Part shown: positions 59,028 to 64,000 of the stretch, piece by piece
Layout of the letters: each line of letters begins with the position of its first letter
Position numbering within the stretch: position 1 is the stretch's first letter
Assembly (NCBI GenBank): GCA_007694115.1
Contig: RECJ01000115.1
Coordinates: 1 to 64,000 of the forward strand
Direction of reading: 5' to 3'
Source of the DNA: Leptolyngbya sp. DLM2.Bin27
Lineage (GTDB): Bacteria > Cyanobacteriota > Cyanobacteriia > Phormidesmidales > Phormidesmidaceae
Length of the DNA stretch: 64,000 nt
Translations under genes and position numbers: made by a program
The notes under the pieces: generated by a model
What the model was told of the DNA's origin: nothing
Databases searched by the model: none
The model's input: the letters and a program-made list of their open reading frames with translations, nothing else

Positions 59028-59675
59028 CCCAGGCAGGGACTGTGGTTTCTGCTTTAACCGCCGCTGGGGCTGGGCGTAGTGCTCTAGGGCCAGCAGCAGG
59101 CCATTAATGACTAGGGCTAAACCCGCCACCGCAATCGAACCCGCCACGATCTTGTCGTAGCGGTTGGTTTGAATGCCGTCGAACAGCAGCTTGCCCAGCC
59201 CCCCCGCGTTAAACTTGGCTCCGATTGTAGCGATCGCAATCGCTACAATCGCCGCAATTCTCACCCCGGCCAAAAACACGGGCAGCACCAGGGGCACCTG
59301 CACCCGCCACCACCGCTGGGCTACGCTCATACCCATCCCCCGCGCCGCCTCTAGCACGGCGGGGTTAATGCCCGCCAGGCCCACGGTCAGATTGCGCACC
59401 AAAATCACCTGGGTGTAGAGCACCATCGCCACAATCACCGACGTAGCGTTGAGGCCAAACAGCGGCACCAAAAAGATAATCAGCGCCAGGCTAGGGATCG
59501 TGTAGAGCACCCCCAGGCTGCCCAGCACAGGAATAGTCAGCCAGCGCAGGCGGGTGACTAGCAGGGCAAGGGGAACCGAGAGGGCGATCGCAATCGCCAG
59601 GGCAATGCTGGTCATGCGCAGGTGTTGCAGCAGCAGGGTGATCACATCGCCGGGGTTGTTAATCAGATAGCTCAT
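59010..59675 (-). CDS. Glycine betaine/choline-type ABC permease (OpuCB-like)
   Basis: A 221-residue permease with five to six helices and the EAA-type loop EAARGMGMSVAQRWWRVQVP (about residues 110-129). Osmoprotectant (quaternary amine) importers of the OpuC type use such permeases fused or paired with a binding protein. It is the last gene of a three-gene operon, overlapping the ATPase stop by 4 bp. Only one permease is present, so it would homodimerise. Its C-terminus overlaps the LysR gene. Confidence 0.9.
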   Translation of the reverse strand: MSYLINNPGDVITLLLQHLRMTSIALAIAIALSVPLALLVTRLRWLTIPVLGSLGVLYTIPSLALIIFLVPLFGLNATSVIVAMVLYTQVILVRNLTVGLAGINPAVLEAARGMGMSVAQRWWRVQVPLVLPVFLAGVRIAAIVAIAIATIGAKFNAGGLGKLLFDGIQTNRYDKIVAGSIAVAGLALVINGLLLALEHYAQPQRRLKQKPQSLPGLGLRQ

Positions 59676-60664
59676 CGTCGGGTTCCCCCTGATCTTGATC
59701 CTGCCCCTGGCCCCGCCACCGCCGACTCGCGAATATGTTCGAGGGTGAGCAACCCCACCGGGTTGCCCCCTTCTAGCACCGTCAGAGCGGGTGCCCCCGT
59801 CTTCAGCATCAGCGATAGGGCATCGCGCAGGCTGTCTAAATGGGAGAGGGTAGGGTTGTGGCCATCGCTGTAGGTAGGCGGCAGCGCCATCATCGCCGCG
59901 CCCACCCGCAGCAGGCCCAGCTGGCGCACCATATCGTCGGCCCCTAACAGGGTATGCACAAACTCATCGGCGGGCTGGGTGAGCAGGTTAAAGGGGGTAT
60001 CAAACTGCACCACCTCGCCCAGGCGCATGATCAAAATGCGATCGGCCAGGCGCAGCGCCTCTTCCACATCGTGGGAGACAAACAAAATAGTTTTTTTCAG
60101 CTGCCCCTGAAGGCGCAAAATTTCGTCCTGCAACGCCGTGCGGGTGATCGCGTCAATGGCCCCAAAGGGCTCATCCATCAGCATAATGCCGGGGTTGCCC
60201 GCTAGCGCCCGGGCAATGCCCACCCGCTGCTGCTGCCCGCCCGAAAGCTGAGCGGGGTAGCGATCGCGAAACTCCCCCGGCGGCAGCTTCACCAACTCCA
60301 GCAGCTGATCGATGCGCGCCTGAATCTGAGACGTGCCCCAGCCCAGCAGCTTGGGCACCACGGCGACATTGCTCGCCACCGTCATGTGGGGAAACAGCCC
60401 CGACTGCTGAATCACATAGCCAATCTGCTGCCGCAGCTGCGTTGCCTTGATCTTGCGAATGTTGACCCCGTCGAGAAAAATATTGCCGCCGGTGGGTTCG
60501 TAGAGGCGGTTGACCATCTTCAGCAGCGTGGTTTTGCCACAGCCCGACGGCCCCAAAATCACCACAATTTCGCCCGCATTGACCTGGCAGGTGACCCGGT
60601 TCACCGCCGGGTTCCCCCCCCCGGCAAACCGCAGCGAAACATCGTCAAACTGAATGGTGCCCAT
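59672..60664 (-). CDS. Glycine betaine/choline-type ABC ATPase (OpuCA-like)
   Basis: A 330-residue ATPase with Walker A GPSGCGKTTLL (about residue 35), signature LSGGQQQRVGIARAL (about 134), Walker B GIMLMDEPFGAID and the switch LFVSHDVEEAL. The C-terminal ~90 residues contain a CBS-like segment (ALSLMLKTGAPALTVLEGGNPVGLLTLEHI), shorter than in OpuA/OpuCA with two CBS domains. It powers uptake of quaternary amines, possibly glucosylglycerol-related or betaine solutes for osmotic stress. ATG 60664 is preceded by a heptad array. Confidence 0.92.
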   Translation of the reverse strand: MGTIQFDDVSLRFAGGGNPAVNRVTCQVNAGEIVVILGPSGCGKTTLLKMVNRLYEPTGGNIFLDGVNIRKIKATQLRQQIGYVIQQSGLFPHMTVASNVAVVPKLLGWGTSQIQARIDQLLELVKLPPGEFRDRYPAQLSGGQQQRVGIARALAGNPGIMLMDEPFGAIDAITRTALQDEILRLQGQLKKTILFVSHDVEEALRLADRILIMRLGEVVQFDTPFNLLTQPADEFVHTLLGADDMVRQLGLLRVGAAMMALPPTYSDGHNPTLSHLDSLRDALSLMLKTGAPALTVLEGGNPVGLLTLEHIRESAVAGPGAGSRSGGTRR

Positions 60665-60698
60665 AGGAGATGTTGGGGGTCAGAAGGTGAAAAGTACG

Positions 60699-60770
60699 CG
60701 GTGTTGGTATCGGGTGTTAGGTGTCGGGTGTTAGGTAGTGGGGATTAGGCCCGATACCCGATACCCCTAT
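60699..60770. repeat. Heptanucleotide array in the Opu operon
   Basis: GGTATCGGGTGTTAGG-type units reverse to GCCCGATACCCGATACC. It separates the binding-protein gene (stop at 60786) from the ATPase. Confidence 0.75.
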
Positions 60771-60785
60771 CCTTTCCCGTGAGGT

Positions 60786-61691
60786 CTATTCAGCCATCAG
60801 ACCCGCATTGACCAAAAATTCGCGAGCCACATCGGCGGGTTCGCGCTGGTTGCCGCTGACCTCATAGTTCAGCTCGCGCATCACCTCGTCATTGAGCAAC
60901 GGCGACAGTTGATTGAGGGCGTCGGCAATGCCGGGATTGGCGTCAAGCGCTGCCTGGCGAACAACCGGCGCAATCTGGTAGGGCGGAAACAGGTTCTTGT
61001 CGTCTTCAAGCACCACCAGATTAAAGGCATTGATCTCGCCATCGGTGCCAAAGGCCACCGCTACGTCGGCCTCGCCATCAACGAGCCCCCGGTAGCGCAG
61101 CCCCGCATCCACCGCTTTATAGCTGGCCAGCGAGAAATCGCCGTAGGCGGCTTTTAGCCCCGGCAGGCCGTCTTCGCGTACCTCAAACTCGGGCGGGCCG
61201 ATTAAGGTCAGGCTGCTGGCCTGGGCCACAAAGTCAGAAATCGTGCTGATGCCCAGGGCGTTGGCCTGGGCTTCGGTCATGGCCAACGCCTGGGTGTTGT
61301 TCATGGGCGAGGGGTCGAGCCACACCAGGCCAAAGCGCTCCTGATATTCTCGCTGCACGGTGTCAAAGACCTCCTGCTGGTCGCTGCTGGCGGGCAGGTT
61401 GAGCACCGTCAGCAGGGCGGTGCCGGTGTACTCAGGGTAGAGATCGATCTCGCCGCTCTCGATCGCCGCCTGGGCCACGGGGGTACCGCCCAGGTTCAGC
61501 TTGCGCTCGACGGTAAAGCCGTTTTCTTCGAGCACCAGGGCATACATTTCGCCGATGATCAGCTGCTCGGTAAAGTCTTTAGAGCCGACTCTCACCGTAT
61601 CGGCACCGCCGCCGCCGCCGCAGGCCACTGCCACTAGGGCCGCCGCTACCCCTAGGCAGGCTCGGTTAAACCACCGTCGAGATAAAATCAT
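60786..61691 (-). CDS. Glycine betaine/choline-type ABC binding lipoprotein
   Basis: A 301-residue solute-binding protein of the OpuC/OsmF type. A signal of about 22 residues ends in a lipobox VAVAC followed by Gly5. The mature part begins VRVGSKDFTEQLIIGEMYALVLE (about residues 35-57), the family signature, and has EIDLYPEYTGTALL, DVAVAFGTDGEI and NYEVSGNQREPADVAREFL. The aromatic box needed for quaternary amines is likely (Tyr, Trp and Phe in these segments), although individual residues cannot be confirmed. It is the first gene of the operon. Confidence 0.92.
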   Translation of the reverse strand: MILSRRWFNRACLGVAAALVAVACGGGGGADTVRVGSKDFTEQLIIGEMYALVLEENGFTVERKLNLGGTPVAQAAIESGEIDLYPEYTGTALLTVLNLPASSDQQEVFDTVQREYQERFGLVWLDPSPMNNTQALAMTEAQANALGISTISDFVAQASSLTLIGPPEFEVREDGLPGLKAAYGDFSLASYKAVDAGLRYRGLVDGEADVAVAFGTDGEINAFNLVVLEDDKNLFPPYQIAPVVRQAALDANPGIADALNQLSPLLNDEVMRELNYEVSGNQREPADVAREFLVNAGLMAE

Positions 61692-61826
61692 AGATATTTA
61701 TTCAACCCAGAAACTCACAGGGTAAATTGCGCTGGCCTCAAAAGCTTAATTCATGCTGGCAAGCCAATCGTTCCCCTGAGAATATCACAGGATTTTTGGC
61801 TAGGAGCCTGAACCATGGGTAGGTTA

Positions 61827-63752
61827 TTAAAACGGAAACACCCTCGGCGCAATTAGCACCGTCAGCCCCCAGAACATCAGGTTAAAGGGAATGCCCACCC
61901 GCATGAAGTCGGTGAACTTGTAGCCCCCCGGCCCGTAGACCATCAGGTTGGTCTGGTAGCCGATGGGGGTGCTAAAGCTGGCCGAAGCGCCAATCATGAT
62001 CGCCACCGCAAAGGGCATAAAGCTCACCCCCAGGCTCTGGGCGAGGGAGAGGGCGATGGGAAACACCACCGCCGCCGCCGCGTTGTTGGTGATCACCTCG
62101 GTCAGCAGGCTGGTGATGGCGTAGATCGCCGCCAGGGCCACCCAGGGGTTGCTGCCCGCCACCCCCAGCACCGCCCCCGAAAAGGCTGTCGCCGCCCCGG
62201 TCACCTCCAGGGCTTTGCCCAGGGCAAGGGCCGCCGCCACCACCAAAATCACCGACCAGTCAATGGCCCGAAACCCCTGCTGAAACGAGCAGCACCCGGT
62301 CACGATCATCAGCACCGCCGCCAGGGAGGCCGCGTGGAGCATATCCATCCAGCCAAAGGTGGCGAGAACCACCATCACCAGCAAAATGCCGAAGGCGATC
62401 GCCGCTTTGTCGTGGCGCAGCGGGTCGGAGTTGGGCACCGGGCTGATCAGGTAAAAGTCGCGGGAGGCGCGGCGCTCTTCTAAAAACGAGGGGTTGGCCT
62501 CTAGCAGCAGGGTGTCGCCGGGGCGCAGGCGAATGTCGCCAATCTTGCCGGGCAGGCGCTCGCCGTTGCGGCCCACCGCCAGCACCACCGCCCCGTAGCG
62601 GCTGCGAAACTGGCCCTGGCGAATGGTTACCCCCACCAGGGGGCAGGTGTTGGAAACCACCGCTTCGAGCAGCGATCGCTCGGAGCGGGGTAGGTCCAGC
62701 TTAAACACTTGGTCGGTGGCGGGCTTGAGCCCCCGAATCTGGTTCAAGTCGACAATTGAATCGACCATGCCGACAAACACCAGCTGGTCGCGATCGCGCA
62801 GCACCTCCTGGGGCGTCACCACCGTCAGCAGTTGGTCTCCCCGCTGAATTTCGGTCAAAAATAGGCCCGGCAGGTGGCGCAGCCCAGCCTGCTCGACGGT
62901 TTTACCCGCCAGGGGGCTGCCGTCTGCCACCACCATTTCTACGGTGTACTCGCGGGGGTCGTCGGTTTCGGTGATGGCGGGCTTGCGGGTGGGCAGCAGC
63001 CACCGCTGGGCCAAAATCAGCATCAGAGAACCGGCAACGGCGCAGGGCACCCCCACCGGCACCAGGTCAAACATCCGCAGCCCCGGCAGGTCGGTTTCGG
63101 CGATCAGCAGCCCATTCACCACCAGGTTGGTGCTGGTGCCAATCAGCGTACACATGCCCCCCATAATCGCCGCATAGCTGAGGGGAATCATCAGTTTCGA
63201 GGGGCTAATGCGGAGCTTGCGGCACCAGTCGCCCACCGCCGGAATGAACATCGCCACAATCGGAGTGTTGTTCAAAAAGGCGCTCAGACCTACCACCGGC
63301 ACAATCAACCGAATCAAGGCCTGGGTTTGCCCCTGGGGCAGCCCCAGCACCGTGCGCGACACGATATCTAGCCCGCCGGTCTGCTGCAAGCCCGCCACCA
63401 CAATGTAGAGCACCGCCACGGTGATCATACCGGGGTTGCTAAACCCCGCCAGGGCCGTGGCCGTATCGAGCACACCGCTGAGCATCAGCACCGCCAGCGC
63501 CCCCAAAAAAATCGCCTCTGCCGCCAGGCTAGTGAGGGCATTGAGCAGAAACGCGGCTAGGGTGACGGCGATCGCCAGCCAGCCCTGCCAGCTCAACGTG
63601 CCGATCGAGAGGGCCGCCACCAAAGCCGCACCCAGGGCGATCGCCCCCACAGCGGCCAGGCCACTCCCCCTTCGACTAAGTTTATTTTGAGCAGGAGGCA
63701 GCGCCAACCCAGTTCCAGACTGGGCCTGCTTTGCAAACTGATTGTTTTCCAT
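61827..63752 (-). CDS. SLC13-type permease with two RCK_C domains
   Basis: A 641-residue transporter of the divalent anion:Na+ symporter family. It has about twelve helices in two halves, split by two TrkA/RCK_C domains (about residues 270-345 and 360-445). The duplicated half-site signatures are NNTPIVAMFIPAVGDW and TNNAAAAVVFPIALSLA (SNT/NNT loops), plus GTSTNLVVNG and STPIGYQTNLMVYG. Relatives carry sulfate, or dicarboxylates. ATG 63752 is preferred; a TTG at 63830 would add 26 residues and overlap the upstream gene. Confidence 0.9.
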   Translation of the reverse strand: MENNQFAKQAQSGTGLALPPAQNKLSRRGSGLAAVGAIALGAALVAALSIGTLSWQGWLAIAVTLAAFLLNALTSLAAEAIFLGALAVLMLSGVLDTATALAGFSNPGMITVAVLYIVVAGLQQTGGLDIVSRTVLGLPQGQTQALIRLIVPVVGLSAFLNNTPIVAMFIPAVGDWCRKLRISPSKLMIPLSYAAIMGGMCTLIGTSTNLVVNGLLIAETDLPGLRMFDLVPVGVPCAVAGSLMLILAQRWLLPTRKPAITETDDPREYTVEMVVADGSPLAGKTVEQAGLRHLPGLFLTEIQRGDQLLTVVTPQEVLRDRDQLVFVGMVDSIVDLNQIRGLKPATDQVFKLDLPRSERSLLEAVVSNTCPLVGVTIRQGQFRSRYGAVVLAVGRNGERLPGKIGDIRLRPGDTLLLEANPSFLEERRASRDFYLISPVPNSDPLRHDKAAIAFGILLVMVVLATFGWMDMLHAASLAAVLMIVTGCCSFQQGFRAIDWSVILVVAAALALGKALEVTGAATAFSGAVLGVAGSNPWVALAAIYAITSLLTEVITNNAAAAVVFPIALSLAQSLGVSFMPFAVAIMIGASASFSTPIGYQTNLMVYGPGGYKFTDFMRVGIPFNLMFWGLTVLIAPRVFPF

Positions 63753-63822
63753 TTCAGGGGTATTCAGGGTCAGGGGTATTGAGGGTGTATCTCGATTGAA
63801 CTCGGCCTCCGCCCAGCTTAAG

Positions 63823-64000
63823 TTATGCAATTATGCCTGAGAGGGCATCCCAAAATACCTGAGCAGGCATTTTTCCTAGGGCCAGCCCTAGGGTAGCTAG
63901 GGTAGCTAAGCCAACGCTGTCGCCCTCGATTTTAAGGCGAAAGTTGTCGGCGGCGACCTTCCAGTTGTGGCCGTACTGCAACCCCCAGGGGAGAGGCTGC
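63823..64000 (-). CDS. Partial CDS at right window edge, unknown
   Basis: The last ~58 codons of a minus-strand gene that begins outside the window. The visible end reads WGLQYGHNWKVAADNFRLK, then a hydrophobic run (SVGLATLATLGLALG) and MPAQVFWDALSGIIA-stop. It has a TACCCTAGC-type near-repeat inside. Too little is present for a family. It is 70 bp upstream of the SLC13 gene and probably cotranscribed. Confidence 0.5.
   Translation of the reverse strand, partial: QPLPWGLQYGHNWKVAADNFRLKIEGDSVGLATLATLGLALGKMPAQVFWDALSGIIA

Noticed and set aside
1-64000. tRNA, rRNA, tmRNA or RNase P RNA genes
   Set aside because: I looked for T-loop signatures such as GGTTCGAATCC and conserved rRNA segments by eye and saw none; a tRNAscan/Infernal run would be decisive.

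Overview
The window is chromosomal DNA from a GC-rich cyanobacterium, most like the Leptolyngbya/Nodosilinea group by gene content (an inference; no 16S gene is present). Supporting evidence: many GCGATCGC (HIP1-type) octamers, NtcA, a carboxysomal-type beta-carbonic anhydrase, a CP12-like protein, cyanobacteria-specific families (DUF3155, DUF3493, DUF3084, complex-C cofactor assembly), FtsH, and a LysR regulator of the CbbR/CmpR/NdhR type. I found 60 protein genes, two of them cut by the window ends. I saw no rRNA, tRNA, CRISPR array or prophage.

Layout. 1-6 kb: partial P-loop ATPase, CDF metal transporter, GST, PMT-type glycosyltransferase, riboflavin synthase, DUF151 nuclease. 6-12.5 kb: aldo/keto reductase, methionine aminopeptidase, SDR, DUF411, 2OG-Fe(II) oxygenase, class V aminotransferase. 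12.5-18.3 kb: a Hik2/CSK-like histidine kinase, DUF3155, complex-C assembly protein, a PadR (Pex-like) regulator, DUF3084 and NtcA. 18.7-28.6 kb: threonine synthase next to a MoaD/ThiS-like carrier, a phosphatase, an IS200/IS605 remnant, BrkB/YihY, FtsH, the AmiC-PabC pair, and a DMT transporter. 28.6-36.2 kb: a six-gene PotABC-type ABC operon with two Tat-lipoprotein binding proteins and a flavin reductase, facing a hydantoin/allantoin-type racemase. 36.5-45.6 kb: WD40 protein, SdhB, SUI1, an AT-rich HNH-like ORFan, SLH-GHL10 hydrolase, DUF3493, YyaL, NDUFAF7-type methyltransferase. 45.6-54.5 kb: MobA, a membrane protein, FabI-MtnA, HisA, GGCT, TrpB, DUF29, RNase D, a cysteine-free CP12, and an RRM protein. 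54.6-64 kb: secreted VCBS-like protein, carbonic anhydrase, lipoprotein, LysR, a quaternary-amine (OpuC-type) ABC operon and an SLC13/RCK transporter.

Functional themes are nitrogen (NtcA and the ureide/hydantoin-like uptake locus), inorganic carbon and Calvin-cycle control (CcaA, LysR, CP12), photosynthetic upkeep (FtsH, complex-C assembly, Hik2-like kinase) and core biosynthesis (Thr, Trp, His, riboflavin, folate, Moco, fatty acids, Met salvage).

The intergenic DNA is full of mobile or structured repeats. There is a 103-bp MITE with TIRs and 3-bp TTA/TAA target duplications (two full and two partial copies). There is a 142-bp element made of four successive hairpins (two copies). Degenerate heptanucleotide arrays occur in six places. 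Short palindromes are scattered throughout, some of them read in frame inside the PMT gene. The most unusual protein observations are the CP12 homologue lacking all four regulatory cysteines, the AT-rich HNH-like gene, and the dual-receptor ABC/racemase locus.
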